Assembly (NCBI GenBank): GCA_963976435.1 | Contig: CAXBKQ010000013.1 | Location: 56,595 to 120,594 of the forward strand | DNA length: 64,000 nucleotides | Direction: 5' to 3' | Source: CAKZNE01 sp963976435 | Lineage (GTDB): Bacteria > Bacteroidota > Bacteroidia > Flavobacteriales > Schleiferiaceae | Part shown: positions 8,930 through 21,100 of the stretch, piece by piece | Layout of the letters: each line of letters opens with the position of its first letter | Numbering within the stretch: position 1 is the stretch's first letter | Notes under the pieces: model-generated | The model's input: only the letters and a program-made list of their open reading frames with translations | Told to the model about the DNA's origin: nothing | The model's database searches: none | Program-made: the position numbers and the translations under genes

Positions 8930-11900
8930 ATGCAAAGATTACTACCTCTAATTCTGCTTTCTACCATTGGATTTTTCTCTCTATCTGCTCAACAAGATAG
9001 TGCAAAATACAGCTCAGGAGATTTAGCAACAGTTTTTACAAATATAATAGATCTTAGTGACGATGCCTTTGGTTGTTCAGATACTTTAAGAGTAACCATT
9101 CCCGCTGGAAATTATGTTACCTCTGTAGACCTTTTTTACTCAATTGAGGCCCTAGGTACTGGTTCTGTTTCCGACCAAGGTTCTTATTTGGAATGCCTTT
9201 CCACCAACACTACCGAATCAGCAGTTAGCTTTGGAGATCCACTTTGGGATTCCATCGGTGTTTATAATTATTCGAGAACTGGATTAAATATTGCCAACGG
9301 AATTAGTGCAAGTGGTGAAATTGACTTTTTCTTACATGCCTTTAGAAATGCTGTGTTTGCTCCAGGTTTATGCTCAGCTAATTCACAAAGAATAGTAAAT
9401 AATTCATGGAGGATAATAGTTCATCATTCTCCTCCTCCTTCTTGCTTACCACCCTCTGGCTTTGTAGCAACTGGGGTTACTTCTTCAAGTCTAACTTTTA
9501 ACTGGACCAGTGGTGGTGCTAATAATTGGCAGATAGAATATGGCGCTACCGGATTCACCCCAGGCAGTGGTACCGTAGTAGCTGTTAATTCAAACCCATT
9601 TACAGTAACTGGTTTGTCCTCAAATACCGTTTATGATTTTAGACTTCGTGATAGTTGTGGTGTAGGTGATGTAAGTTTTTGGACTGGATTGGTATCTTAT
9701 AAAACTTCCTGTGCTAGCCAATCTTTACCATATTCAGAAAATTTTAATGTAGATCAAGGATGTTTTGAAATTTTCAATGGAGGAACTTCGGCTGATACTT
9801 GGTTTCATACAACAAACGCTGGGCAAAATTTAGATGGAAGCTCTTATATGAGGGTGGATGCTGATGCCGCTGGAAATGGTGCTACATTGTTAGAAACTCT
9901 TAGATCTCCAGTTTTAGATGCTTCCAATATCAGTGGGGTTTTATTGTTGGAATTTGATCAGTACTTCAGATCTCTAAATGCTCAAGATTCTGGTTATGTA
10001 CAAGTTTATGATGGTTCCAATTGGGTAACTGTTTATGAAGTTGCAAATACAGTTGGCGGTTTTTCGAATCCTGATGCTCAAAGTATTGATATTACTACTT
10101 ATGCCAATGCCAACCTACAGGTTCGATTTACCTTTACCGACAATGGAGTATGGGCCTGGTACTGGTTGATTGATAATTTTTCGGTACGAGCGGTAACTTG
10201 TTTGGATGCCAGTGGAATTGCATTAATTTCAAAGGGTATAACAGATGCAAATATTACTTGGACCAGCGGTGGTGCTACAAATTGGAATATTGAATATGGA
10301 TTAACTGGTTTTACTCAAGGAAGTGGTAGCTTTTCTAATGTAAGCAATGATACTATTAATGTAGCAGGACTAAATGCTGGAACTTGTTATGATTTTTATG
10401 TTCGAGATAGTTGTGGCCCTGGGGATGTTGGGCAATGGGCCGGTCCATTTAACTTCTGTACTTTGTGTAGCCCCATATCTGCTCCCTGGCAAGAAAACTT
10501 TGATGGGGCAAGCTGGACAGCCGGTGCAGGACTTGAAAATTTAGGAAATTTAATTGATAATTGTTGGACACGACCAAGTTCTGCCAACCCAAATTTCGGA
10601 ACAGGAACTGCTGCTACAAACTCCGGAGGTACAGGGCCGCTAAATGATGTATCTGGTTCTGGAAATTACCTTTATACAGAGGCAAGTAATGGTGCTACCG
10701 GTGCTGGTGAAATAAATAGTCCCCAAATCGTTGTAAGCACTTCAATTGTGAGCCCTTATTTAAGTTATTCCTACCATATGTTCGGGGCTGGAATTGTTAG
10801 TCTAGAGGTGCAAATAGACAATGGCTCTGGATTTACAAGTTTAAAAGTTATTTCAGGTCAACAACAAACTGCAGAAGGTGATTTATGGATTGAAGATGGT
10901 ATTGATTTAAGCGCTTATTCAGGGGATACAGTAACTATAAAATTTATTGGTACCAATAATAATTTTGCTGCAGATATTGCTATTGATGAAGTTGGAATTG
11001 ATGAAGCTCCAAGCTGTTTTTCAGCAAGTAATTTGGGCCTAATTGGGGTGAGTACTACAACTGCAGATGTGTATTGGACCGGTGCCGGTGCCTCGGATTG
11101 GAATGTAGAATATGGAATTCAAGGTTTTACACAAGGATCAGGTAGTATCGTAAATTCTGCTAATGACAGTACTAGCTTAATTAACTTATCCCCAGCTACT
11201 TGCTATGACTTTTATGTTAGAGATAGTTGTGGACCAGGAGATGTTGGTCCTTGGGTTGGTCCTTTTACCTTTTGCACTCTTTGTAACCCAATAAACGCCC
11301 CATGGACTGAAAATTTTGATGCAGCTCCTTGGACGAGTGGAGCAGGAGGGCAAAATGCGGCCAACTCAATTGATGCCTGTTGGTTTAGATCTTCTTCAGA
11401 TAATCCAAATTTTGGAACTAGAAATGGCCCAACAGTGTCTGGAACAACAGGCCCAGTAGCCGACTTTTCGGGAACGGGGAATTATTTATACACTGAATCA
11501 AGTAATGGGGCAAATGGACCGGGTGAAATAAACAGCCCGCAAATAATAGTCTCTACATCTATTCTTAGTCCTCAACTTGCTTACTACTACCATATGTACG
11601 GTGCAGGAATAACTAGCCTGGAAGTTCAAATTGACAATGGGAATGGATTTGTAAGCCTCAAAACAATTACAGGACAACAACAAACGGCAAATGCAGATCC
11701 TTGGCTTTTGGATACCATTGGCTTATCAGCATATTCTGGTGATACAGTGACTATAAAATTCATTGGAACCAATACCAATTTTAATGGAGATATAGCTATT
11801 GATGAAGTTAGTATCCGTGAAGCACCAACATGTTTTACAGCTAGTAATCAAGGTATTTTTGCTCGATCTAGTAGTTCTGCAATGCTATATTGGACCGGAG

Positions 11901-14900
11901 CAGGGGCCACAAATTGGAATGTGGAATATGGGGTTCAGGGCTTTAGCCAGGGAACGGGTAGCTCCATTAATTCTACCAATGATACTATTCTTGTAAACAA
12001 TTTAAATTCTAATACGTGCTATGATTTTTATGTAAGAGATAGCTGTTCTCCAGGAGATACAGGACCATGGGTTGGACCATTTAATTTTTGTACTCTTTGC
12101 AGCGCTGTAAATGCCCCATGGAGCGAAAACTTTGATGGAGCTACATGGGTTTCTGGAACAGGAGGGACAAATGCCAATAATGTAATTGACCCCTGTTGGG
12201 AAAGGCCAGACGATAATAATCCTAACTTTGGCACTAGAACTGGCGGCACAAACTCTGGTGGATCTGGGCCAAGTGCAGATGTTTCAGGACCGGGAAATTA
12301 CCTATATACAGAAACTAGTAATGGTGCTGCTGGATCAGGAGAAATTACAAGTCCACTTATTGTGGTTTCCAATTCCATTTCAATCCCAGCGCTTTTTTAT
12401 TCCTACCATATGTATGGTAATGGTATTACCTCTATGGAAATATTGGTGGATAATGGTTCTGGATTTAATAGTTTAAAAACTATTTCCGGACCGCAGCAAA
12501 CAGCCAGTGCTGATTCTTGGTTACAAGATACAGCAAGTCTATTGGCCTATTCAGGAGATACTATTAGAATAAAATTTATAGGGCTGAGTACTAATTTTAA
12601 TGGTGATATTGCTATCGACGAAATAGCTGTTGACCAAGCGCCATCATGCAATGCACCTAGCTTGTTGGGCCTTGAGTCAAGCCTTTCGAATTCGGCCTCT
12701 ATTTATTGGACTACGGGAGGTGCTTCAGATTGGCAAATAGAATATGGTAGCACAGGATTTAGTTTAGGAAGTGGTACTCTAGTTGCTTCTTCTTCAGATA
12801 CAACAAGCCTAAACGGACTTTCAGCCTCTACATGCTATGATTTTTATGTTAGAGATAGTTGTGGGCCAAATGATGTTTCAAGTTGGGTTGGGCCATTTAA
12901 TTTCTGTACCGCTTGCCCACCTGTAACAGCGCCTTATACTGAGAATTTTGACGGCGCTTCCTGGACAAACGGCGGAGCAGCAAATGCCCTAGGAACAATT
13001 GACAACTGCTGGAGAAGGACGCCCACTATCGCTTTTACATGGAAAACTGGTCCAGCGCCAAACATCAACAATTTAAGTGGTCCAGCAGCAGACCATACCA
13101 CAGGTAGCGGGAAATTTATTTATTCTGAAAGGATAAATAATTTTGTAGGACTTACCTATGAAGCCCTTATGGAAACGCCTCCAATTGATATTTCGGCATT
13201 GAGTAATCCAGAATTAAATTTTTGGTATCACATGTATGGAAATTCCGTTGTTGCCTTAAATGTTGAAGTTAATAATGGCAGCGGATGGGTATCTGTTTTC
13301 TCTAGAACCGGTCAACAAAACATATCTGGTACTGATCCTTGGTTAGAGAGTTTGGTAGATTTATCTGCTTTTGCAAATGATACCATTATTGTTCGTTTTT
13401 CTTCCATTAATAATAATGGGGGTACGAATAATGATATCGCCATTGACGATGTGAAAATTGACAATGCAGCCTCTTGCCCAGATCCACAAAATTTTGAGGT
13501 TTTAGGATTTACAAATTCCTCGATTACGCTAGCATGGACATCTGGTGGCAGCCAATGGAATGTAGAATATGGAGCCACAGGTTTTGCTCAAGGTTCCGGT
13601 ACTCAGGTATTGGCTACTACAAACCCATTTACCATTACAGGCTTGAGTCCAAATACCACCTATGATTTTTATGTTAGAGATTCATGTGGTCCCAATGATT
13701 TATCATCTTGGGTGGGAAGTGTAAGTGCCGAAACAGATTGTAATCCAGTTTCCGCACCATTTATTGAAAATTTTGACGGAACTACATGGATTCAAGGAAC
13801 CACGGGAGGAGGAGCCGCCCCGGGAACGCTGGCTGCCTGCTGGCGTGCAAACCCAAGTAATGATTTTACTTTTACTCCAGGGCAAAATGGTACTCCTTCA
13901 AATAATACAGGTCCAGATGCCGATCACACCTCTGGTACAGGGCAATTCTTATACAGTGAAACCTATTATAATTTTGCGGGCTATAATCCAAATGAAACGA
14001 GTCTAAGTACACCATTGGTGGATCTTACCTTATCCTTATTACCAGAATTAAAATTTTATTACCACATGTTTGGTGGGGATATAACAAGCATGGATGTAAG
14101 GGTTTTCAATGGTTCGTCTTGGACAAGTGTTTTAACCTTAACAGGCGAGCAAAATAGCTCTTCAGCGGATCCTTGGATTGAGGCTATTGTGGATCTTTCC
14201 GCTTTTGCTGGAGACACTATTAAGGTTGAGTTTAAAGTTGTAAAAGCCATTGGAGTGAGCCTATTGGCTGATGTGGCTATTGACGATTTAAGTATTGATG
14301 AAGCCCCTGCATGCCCAAAACCTACAAATTTCATTACTACTGGAAGCACTACTACCAGTATTGATTTAAGTTGGACAACAGGCGGTGCCACTGACTGGGA
14401 AATTGAGTATGGTCCTGCAGGGTATAGCCCTGGAACAGGCACCGTTGTGGGATTATCTACTAATCCCTATACTTTGAGCCCATTAAACCCTTCTACTAGC
14501 TATGATATATATATTAGAGACAGTTGTGCGGTGGGCAGTGTAAGTGAATGGGTTGGACCACTCCTAGCAGGTACCTTATGTGCACCTACACCCGCTCCAT
14601 ACTTAGAGACTTTTGATGGTGGAAATTTTGATCCAGGACCACAAGGTTTTGGAGTGGCAGGAACCATTGATGCATGTTGGATAAGAAATACTTCAAGCGT
14701 ATATTTTTGGAAACCCGGACCTTCAAATCCACAAACAAATGGAACAGGCCCATCTGCGGATCATACATCAGGTAGTGGAGGCTATTTATTCACAGAGTCT
14801 GGTGGATTTGCACAACCTACTTTAATTGCAGAATCTGAAACACCAGAAATAGATCTTGGGACATTAACCAATCCTGAATTGAGCTTTTGGTACCATATGT

Positions 14901-17900
14901 TTGGACCAAATGTAGGGTCCTTGGATGTTGAAATCAGTAATAATGGTGGAAGTACTTGGACTAATTTAACTAGCATATCTGGAGCACAGCAAACCGCCCA
15001 AACTTCGGCATGGATTGAAAGTATAATAGATATTTCGGCCTATGTGAATGATACGGTGAAAATAAAATTCACGGCTACAAAAACAACTTTTGGAAACCAA
15101 AGTGATATTGCCATTGATGATGTAAATATTGATGAAGCACCCTTATGTCCTAAACCAAGTAATTTGCAAGTAACCAATACTGGTGCAACGGAAATTACGG
15201 TTTCCTGGACTAGTGGAGGGGCGAGCAATTGGCAGATTGAATATGGACCCGTCGGTTTTACAAATGGAACAGGAACAATTGTAAATGTGCCAAGCAATCC
15301 ATTTACTATTAGCAATCTAAATCCAAGTACGGCTTACGATATTTATGTTAGAGATTCTTGTGGAATAGGCAATACTAGTCAGTGGTCGAGTGTAGCAACA
15401 GACAGCACCAAATGTTCGATTTTCACTGCGCCTTATCTGGAAACTTTTGATGGAGCATCTTTTGTGGTAGGAGGATCCATAAATAACCCAGGAGCTATTG
15501 ATGCTTGTTGGGAAAGGGTATTTGCCAATTCCTATTTCTGGGCTGTAGAGCAAAATGGTACGGTTAGTAATAATACCGGTCCTTCAGCAGATCATACTAC
15601 CGGAACTGGAAAATTTATGTTTTCTGATGGCTTTGGGCAGCCGCAACAAACGGAACTATTATCTCCATTAATTGATTTAAGCAGCCTTAGTCATCCTGAA
15701 CTCCGTTTTTGGTATCATATGTACGGTACCAGTATCAATAGAATGGAGATTGATGTTTGGAATGGAAGCTCATGGATTAATGAATTAAGTCTAAACGGTC
15801 AATCCCACAGTGCAAATAACGACCCTTGGTCTGAGGCTGTTGTGAGTCTTGCCGCCTACGATGGAGATACCGTTCAGGTTAGATTTGTTGCCTTTAGACA
15901 AGGAAATAATACAGCAAATGATATGGCTTTGGATGATGTTTGGATAGGCGATTCTACGGGATGTGCCAGACCAGATTCTGCGGTTTTAGTGAATGCTACT
16001 ACAAACTCCTTAAGTATCCAATGGAACAATTACTCAGGTATAGGTAGTGTAATTCAGTATAGGCAAGCTGGAAGTACTGGTGCTTTTATCACCAGTAAGT
16101 CCAATAATGGAAATATTACCCTAAGCGGTTTATCCCCATCCACAACTTACGAGGTTTTCCTAAGAGATAGCTGCGGTCCAGGAAATATTAGTTTGAGTAC
16201 TTCTGGATATCTATTCTCTACCCTCTGTGGAGCAATTACAGCTCCTTGGTCCGAAAATTTTGACGGCGCTGGCTGGACACCAGGTGCAGGAAATGATAAT
16301 ACCGGTGATTTGATTAACCAATGTTGGTTTAGAAACACATCCACAGGTATCCGTTGGGGGACAGGTACAGGAGGAACAAACTCCGGACAAACTGGACCCA
16401 ATAATGATGTTACAATTGGAGGGCAATATGTTTATACAGAGGCAACTATTGGTCAAGGAACATCTGAAATTACCAGCCCTTCTATTTTCATTCCAAGCTT
16501 CCTAAATCAGCCTAAACTAGCCTATCATTACCATATGTTTGGAGCCGGAATAGATTCCATGATTGTGGAAATTGACAATGGCAACGGTTTTGCTCGACAA
16601 ACCTCATATACCGGCCAGCAACAAAACGGAAGCAACGCCCCTTGGTTGAATGATACTATTGATTTAAGTGCTTTTATTGGAGATACTATTAGAATTCGAT
16701 TTGTAGGTGTAAATAGTACCTTCCGTGGCGATATTGCCATTGATGAGTTGTCTATTACAGGACAGATAAGTACCTGTAACGAACCCAGTGCTATTTTCTT
16801 TACTAATGTTGGAAATACCAGTGCGGAAATTAATTGGACCAGTAATTCTGGAATTTCGGAAATTGAATTGGTTCCATCTGGGCAGGCTCAAGGAACAGGT
16901 ACTTTGTTTAGTCCAGTAACATCACCTTATACCATCAGTACTTTAACACCATTAAGCTCCTATGATGTTTATATCCGGGATATTTGTGGAACACAATTTA
17001 GTAATTGGGAGGATTCTACATTTACAACCACATCCTGTCCTGCGGTTTCTGCATTATTCACAAGTAGTATTAACCTGCTACAAGTAAATTTTGATGCTTC
17101 ATCAACTAGTGGGGCTGATACTTTAGTTTGGGATTTTGGTGATGGTAATTCATTTATTGATCCTGGTACCAACGCTTCCAATCAATATGCCAGTCCTGGA
17201 ACCTACAATGTGAGTTTAATCGCTTATAATTCCTGTGGGAATGCAGATACTGTTGTTCAATCCATTCAGGTTTGTGATAGCTTAGTAGCTAGATTCAATG
17301 CAAATCTTTCAGGAGATTCCTTAATCTATAATGCTTCGAATTCATTTGGTGCTAGCTCCTATCATTGGGATTTTGGAGATGGTAATGATACCTCTGGAAT
17401 TAGTGCCGGAGTTCATAGATTCTCCGGATCTGGAACCTTTACCATAACCTTAAAGGTTTATAATGCCTGTGGCGATTCTTCAATTTATACATCTACGGCC
17501 CAGTCTTGCGGACCGCCTTTGGCCAGTTGGACCTATTCCATAATTTCTACCACAAGTTCAGGAATGCAGATTCAATTTGACGGAACGGCTTCCCAAAATG
17601 CTGTAAATTATTCATGGAATTTTGGTGATGGAAATACGAATACTGTTTCGGCTTTACCGATCCACACCTATGTTGTTCCAAGTTTACAATACACTGTTTC
17701 CTTAAGGGTAACAAATCCCTGTGGTGATAGTCATACTAAAACATTCAGATTAGATCAAATAGGTTTAGAGAATGAAAGTAAACTAGCCGGGTTGGAAATT
17801 TATCCAAACCCAGCTTCCGAAGTGCTTTTTATTCAATATACTAAGGATGGGGATAAGGAAATTGAATTAAGTATTTACGATATTAGTGGTAAGAAAATTT

Positions 17901-18031
17901 TGGAAAAATCCATGCTTCTTGAACACTCGAAAAAGGAGAGGATAGATATTTCTGAATATCCACCTGGACATTATACTTTAAAAATAAATCAAGATGGAAT
18001 TTACAGGCATTACCCTCTGATAGTCAATTAA
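8930..18031 (+). CDS. Giant secreted adhesin-like protein: Fn3/MAM tandem modules, PKD domains, type A T9SS signal
   Basis: About 3033 residues. The ATG at 8930 gives a typical signal peptide (MQRLLPLILL... ending SLSAQ); an upstream TTG at 8906 would add eight residues and spoil it. Order: an unassigned N-terminal domain (20-165), then ten fibronectin III-like modules (each with W-x-IEYG, a Y-D-F/I-Y-V-RDSCG strand and paired cysteines) alternating with nine MAM-like domains (ENFD, CW-R, GP-x-DHT or GP-x-DVS, YHM-G, D-W, GDT-x-I, IAIDE). Three PKD domains (WDFGDG or WNFGDG) follow. The type A sorting domain starts near IYPNP (Y2958) and ends in LIVN. The protein should be exported by Sec, moved across the outer membrane by the type IX system and anchored at the surface, probably for adhesion or aggregation. 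No catalytic motif was found. A paralog follows immediately. Confidence 0.9.
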   Translation: MQRLLPLILLSTIGFFSLSAQQDSAKYSSGDLATVFTNIIDLSDDAFGCSDTLRVTIPAGNYVTSVDLFYSIEALGTGSVSDQGSYLECLSTNTTESAVSFGDPLWDSIGVYNYSRTGLNIANGISASGEIDFFLHAFRNAVFAPGLCSANSQRIVNNSWRIIVHHSPPPSCLPPSGFVATGVTSSSLTFNWTSGGANNWQIEYGATGFTPGSGTVVAVNSNPFTVTGLSSNTVYDFRLRDSCGVGDVSFWTGLVSYKTSCASQSLPYSENFNVDQGCFEIFNGGTSADTWFHTTNAGQNLDGSSYMRVDADAAGNGATLLETLRSPVLDASNISGVLLLEFDQYFRSLNAQDSGYVQVYDGSNWVTVYEVANTVGGFSNPDAQSIDITTYANANLQVRFTFTDNGVWAWYWLIDNFSVRAVTCLDASGIALISKGITDANITWTSGGATNWNIEYGLTGFTQGSGSFSNVSNDTINVAGLNAGTCYDFYVRDSCGPGDVGQWAGPFNFCTLCSPISAPWQENFDGASWTAGAGLENLGNLIDNCWTRPSSANPNFGTGTAATNSGGTGPLNDVSGSGNYLYTEASNGATGAGEINSPQIVVSTSIVSPYLSYSYHMFGAGIVSLEVQIDNGSGFTSLKVISGQQQTAEGDLWIEDGIDLSAYSGDTVTIKFIGTNNNFAADIAIDEVGIDEAPSCFSASNLGLIGVSTTTADVYWTGAGASDWNVEYGIQGFTQGSGSIVNSANDSTSLINLSPATCYDFYVRDSCGPGDVGPWVGPFTFCTLCNPINAPWTENFDAAPWTSGAGGQNAANSIDACWFRSSSDNPNFGTRNGPTVSGTTGPVADFSGTGNYLYTESSNGANGPGEINSPQIIVSTSILSPQLAYYYHMYGAGITSLEVQIDNGNGFVSLKTITGQQQTANADPWLLDTIGLSAYSGDTVTIKFIGTNTNFNGDIAIDEVSIREAPTCFTASNQGIFARSSSSAMLYWTGAGATNWNVEYGVQGFSQGTGSSINSTNDTILVNNLNSNTCYDFYVRDSCSPGDTGPWVGPFNFCTLCSAVNAPWSENFDGATWVSGTGGTNANNVIDPCWERPDDNNPNFGTRTGGTNSGGSGPSADVSGPGNYLYTETSNGAAGSGEITSPLIVVSNSISIPALFYSYHMYGNGITSMEILVDNGSGFNSLKTISGPQQTASADSWLQDTASLLAYSGDTIRIKFIGLSTNFNGDIAIDEIAVDQAPSCNAPSLLGLESSLSNSASIYWTTGGASDWQIEYGSTGFSLGSGTLVASSSDTTSLNGLSASTCYDFYVRDSCGPNDVSSWVGPFNFCTACPPVTAPYTENFDGASWTNGGAANALGTIDNCWRRTPTIAFTWKTGPAPNINNLSGPAADHTTGSGKFIYSERINNFVGLTYEALMETPPIDISALSNPELNFWYHMYGNSVVALNVEVNNGSGWVSVFSRTGQQNISGTDPWLESLVDLSAFANDTIIVRFSSINNNGGTNNDIAIDDVKIDNAASCPDPQNFEVLGFTNSSITLAWTSGGSQWNVEYGATGFAQGSGTQVLATTNPFTITGLSPNTTYDFYVRDSCGPNDLSSWVGSVSAETDCNPVSAPFIENFDGTTWIQGTTGGGAAPGTLAACWRANPSNDFTFTPGQNGTPSNNTGPDADHTSGTGQFLYSETYYNFAGYNPNETSLSTPLVDLTLSLLPELKFYYHMFGGDITSMDVRVFNGSSWTSVLTLTGEQNSSSADPWIEAIVDLSAFAGDTIKVEFKVVKAIGVSLLADVAIDDLSIDEAPACPKPTNFITTGSTTTSIDLSWTTGGATDWEIEYGPAGYSPGTGTVVGLSTNPYTLSPLNPSTSYDIYIRDSCAVGSVSEWVGPLLAGTLCAPTPAPYLETFDGGNFDPGPQGFGVAGTIDACWIRNTSSVYFWKPGPSNPQTNGTGPSADHTSGSGGYLFTESGGFAQPTLIAESETPEIDLGTLTNPELSFWYHMFGPNVGSLDVEISNNGGSTWTNLTSISGAQQTAQTSAWIESIIDISAYVNDTVKIKFTATKTTFGNQSDIAIDDVNIDEAPLCPKPSNLQVTNTGATEITVSWTSGGASNWQIEYGPVGFTNGTGTIVNVPSNPFTISNLNPSTAYDIYVRDSCGIGNTSQWSSVATDSTKCSIFTAPYLETFDGASFVVGGSINNPGAIDACWERVFANSYFWAVEQNGTVSNNTGPSADHTTGTGKFMFSDGFGQPQQTELLSPLIDLSSLSHPELRFWYHMYGTSINRMEIDVWNGSSWINELSLNGQSHSANNDPWSEAVVSLAAYDGDTVQVRFVAFRQGNNTANDMALDDVWIGDSTGCARPDSAVLVNATTNSLSIQWNNYSGIGSVIQYRQAGSTGAFITSKSNNGNITLSGLSPSTTYEVFLRDSCGPGNISLSTSGYLFSTLCGAITAPWSENFDGAGWTPGAGNDNTGDLINQCWFRNTSTGIRWGTGTGGTNSGQTGPNNDVTIGGQYVYTEATIGQGTSEITSPSIFIPSFLNQPKLAYHYHMFGAGIDSMIVEIDNGNGFARQTSYTGQQQNGSNAPWLNDTIDLSAFIGDTIRIRFVGVNSTFRGDIAIDELSITGQISTCNEPSAIFFTNVGNTSAEINWTSNSGISEIELVPSGQAQGTGTLFSPVTSPYTISTLTPLSSYDVYIRDICGTQFSNWEDSTFTTTSCPAVSALFTSSINLLQVNFDASSTSGADTLVWDFGDGNSFIDPGTNASNQYASPGTYNVSLIAYNSCGNADTVVQSIQVCDSLVARFNANLSGDSLIYNASNSFGASSYHWDFGDGNDTSGISAGVHRFSGSGTFTITLKVYNACGDSSIYTSTAQSCGPPLASWTYSIISTTSSGMQIQFDGTASQNAVNYSWNFGDGNTNTVSALPIHTYVVPSLQYTVSLRVTNPCGDSHTKTFRLDQIGLENESKLAGLEIYPNPASEVLFIQYTKDGDKEIELSIYDISGKKILEKSMLLEHSKKERIDISEYPPGHYTLKINQDGIYRHYPLIVN
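9443..17038 (+). repeat. Coding tandem repeat: ten Fn3 and nine MAM-like modules
   Basis: The DSCG strand of each Fn3 module recurs at 9650, 10406, 11222, 12038, 12854, 13679, 14519, 15353, 16166 and 16979. Spacings are therefore 756, 816, 816, 816, 825, 840, 834, 813 and 813 bases. Three successive units are exactly 816 bases (272 residues) and are the most alike, which suggests recent amplification. All spacings are multiples of three, so unit gain or loss would keep the frame. Confidence 0.85.
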
Positions 18032-18060
18032 AAAAGATCCCGATTTAATCGGGATCTTTT
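18032..18060 (+). terminator. Rho-independent terminator after the first giant gene
   Basis: A perfect 12-bp stem (AAAAGATCCCGA pairing with TCGGGATCTTTT) with a five-base loop begins at the stop codon and ends in a T run. It separates the two giant genes into independent transcripts. Confidence 0.88.
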
Positions 18061-18179
18061 CGTTTAATAATTCAAATCATCTAAACAATAATTAAGAACT
18101 GGTTGTAAAAGAATTAGCAACTAATTGATTGTAATTTGCATCTTACCTACCACGAGAGTTTACTAAACCTGTTCTAAAA

Positions 18180-21100
18180 ATGAAAAAATTTCTATCAAAC
18201 ATTTTTTTTAGTCTATTTCTTTTGGTGCCCATTATTTTCTATGGTCAAATCACTACCTCCACTTATTCCGCTGGGGATATTAGCACTGAATTTAATAATG
18301 TTCAACTTACTAGTGCCAATTCTTCCTGTTTTGGATCTTTAACAGTCCCCGTTCCGGCCGGTAGATTGGTGACAAGCATTGATGTCTCCTATGATATGGA
18401 AGCCTTAGGTATAAATTTTATATCAGAGCAATGGTCATATTTGGAATGTGTAAGCACCTCCACTAAGGAGACTGCAATTAGTAGTGGTGTGGGATTCACC
18501 CAAGGTGTTCAATCTTATTCTAGAACCAATTTAAATATTGCAAATGGAATTGTACCCTCAGGTGGTTTACAATTTAAACTCCATGCCTTCCGAACTTTCA
18601 ATAATACAGGTTGCAATATTACCAACCAAAAGGTTGTAAATAATTCGTGGACGATTACAGTAAACCACATTGCAGCACCATCCTGTCTGCCTCCTTCAGC
18701 ATTAAGTATTAGCAATATAGGATCTACAGATGCAGATATTTCCTGGACTGCAGGAGGAGCAACTGACTGGAATATTGAATATGGCCTTGCTGGTTTTAGC
18801 CCAGGAACAGGAACAGTTGTAGCCGCCAATACAAATCCTTTTAACCTAACAGGTTTATCACCAAATACCGATTATGAAATTAGAGTTCAGGATAGTTGTG
18901 GTGTAGGAAATGTTAGTCCTTGGACCAGCTTAAGTTCATTTCGAACCAGCTGCGCAACCATCATCGCCCCTTGGTCCGAAGATTTTGAAAGTGCGGATTG
19001 GCTAGTTCCTGGCTTTGGAGGTACTGGCACAATTGACCCTTGCTTCAGTAGAAATGCTACAGCGGATTTGGTGTTTGTAACAGGACCACCCACATTTTCA
19101 GCTTTTAATAGTGGCCCAGATGCTGATCATACTTCAGGTGTCGGTAAATTTGTTTACTCCGAACTAATGTCCTTTGGCACAACCCCCTTTATTGCTCAAA
19201 TTAAAACACCAGAAATTGATGTATCTGGACTAACTGCGCCAGAAATGTCTTTTTGGTATCATATGTTTGGATTTAATATTGGCAGTCTTCAAGTTGCAGT
19301 ATCGGCTAATGGTGGCAGTTTTTCTACTATAAAAACAATTACGGGTCAACAGCAAACTTCTAAAGCCGATGCTTGGATAGAGGAAATTGTAGACCTATCA
19401 GCATATTCCAATGATGTTATCGTAGTGAGATTTCGGTCCGTTCAAACTGCATTTGGCTCAGCAGGAGATGTGGCCATTGATGATATTAGCATTTATGAAA
19501 TGCCTACCTGTCCCAAGCCTAGTAACCTCGCTTTTGTTTCCAATACTCAAGGTAGTATTAACTTTAGCTGGACAAGCGGAGGAGCGACCAATTGGGAAAT
19601 AGAATATGGCCCTGTGGGTTTTAATATTGGGAATGGTACAAGAGTGTCTAGCAATACAAATCCCCACACTATTTCAGGATTAAGCCCCTCTTCCAGTTAT
19701 GATATTTATATTCGAGATAGCTGCGGTATTAATGATGTTAGTTTTTGGGTGGGACCTGTTACCATGTCTACCGGTTGTGGAATTATATCTGCACCATATC
19801 TAGAAAATTTTGACAATTCCAATTGGTTCAAAGGTCCATTTAATGGTAATGGGTCGCTTGATACCTGTTGGGATAGAACCCCAATTGGATCCCTTTTCTG
19901 GAAACCAGGACCGAGCCAATTTACCGGAGGAACTGGCGCCAGTACAGACCATACCCTTGGCAATGCATTGGGAAAATATATTTACACCGAACAATCTGGA
20001 TTCTCACCAGGAACTCAAATCGCTGAAGTTACTTCCCCCTCAATAGATCTTAGTGCATTAACGGTACCCGAATTAACATTTTGGCATCATATGTTTGGAT
20101 CCACTATGGGAGATTTGGATGTTTTGGTTAGTGACGATGGTGGAAATTCCTATAATTCTGTTTATACCTTAAATGGACAACAGCAGCTAAGCAATACTGA
20201 TCCTTGGATTGAATCTATTGTAAATTTGTCAAGCTATGCCAATGATACCATCATTCTAAAATTTAAAGTTAGCCAGGCAAGCTTCGGCTTTAATGGTAAT
20301 GTATGTATAGATGATGTAAATATTGGAGAAGCCCCAACTTGTCCAAAACCCTCTTTTTTAAGTCTCGATTTTGCCTGGATTGATTTTGTACAATTAAGCT
20401 GGACAAGTGGAGGAGCTAGTGATTGGAATATTGAATATGGACCGGTAGGTTTTAGTCCTGGAACTGGAACCCAAATTAGTGTAAATTCCAATCCCGCAGT
20501 AATTTCAAACCTTTCAGCAAATACAAGCTATGATTTTTATGTTAGGGATAGTTGTGGAATAAATGATGTTTCGGTTTGGGTTGGTCCTTTATCCGCTACA
20601 ACATTATGCAGTCCTACAAATGCTCCATTTTTCGAAAATTTCAATTCTTCTAGTTTTTCTCCTGGACCTAATTTTAATGATATAGGTAGCATAGATAATT
20701 GTTGGAGAAGGGACAACTTGGTAAATATGGCTTGGAAGGGTGGACCACCCACCTTTGCTCCTTTTAACTCCGGGCCAAGTGTTGATCATACCGATGGTAC
20801 AGCAACAGGTAAATATGCCTTTGCAGATGCATTTGGTTTTGGAATAAGTTCCACCAGAGAATCAAGCCTTTGGACAGAAGTAGTAAATGTTTCAAGTCTT
20901 ACTAACCCTCAACTGAGCTTCTGGTATCATATGTTTGGACAGGACATTACAAGGATGGAGGTTTATGTAAGTGATAATGGTATCAATTGGAATTTAGAGC
21001 TGACTTTAAATGGTCAAAAGCAAAATTCCAAGGCAGATGCATGGAAGGAGGCTATTATCCCATTGTCATCCTATGGAGATACTGTACAGGTGCAATTTAA

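Noticed and set aside
9443..17038. Regular repeats considered as a CRISPR array or satellite
   Set aside because: The period is over 800 bases and every unit encodes the same protein module in frame.
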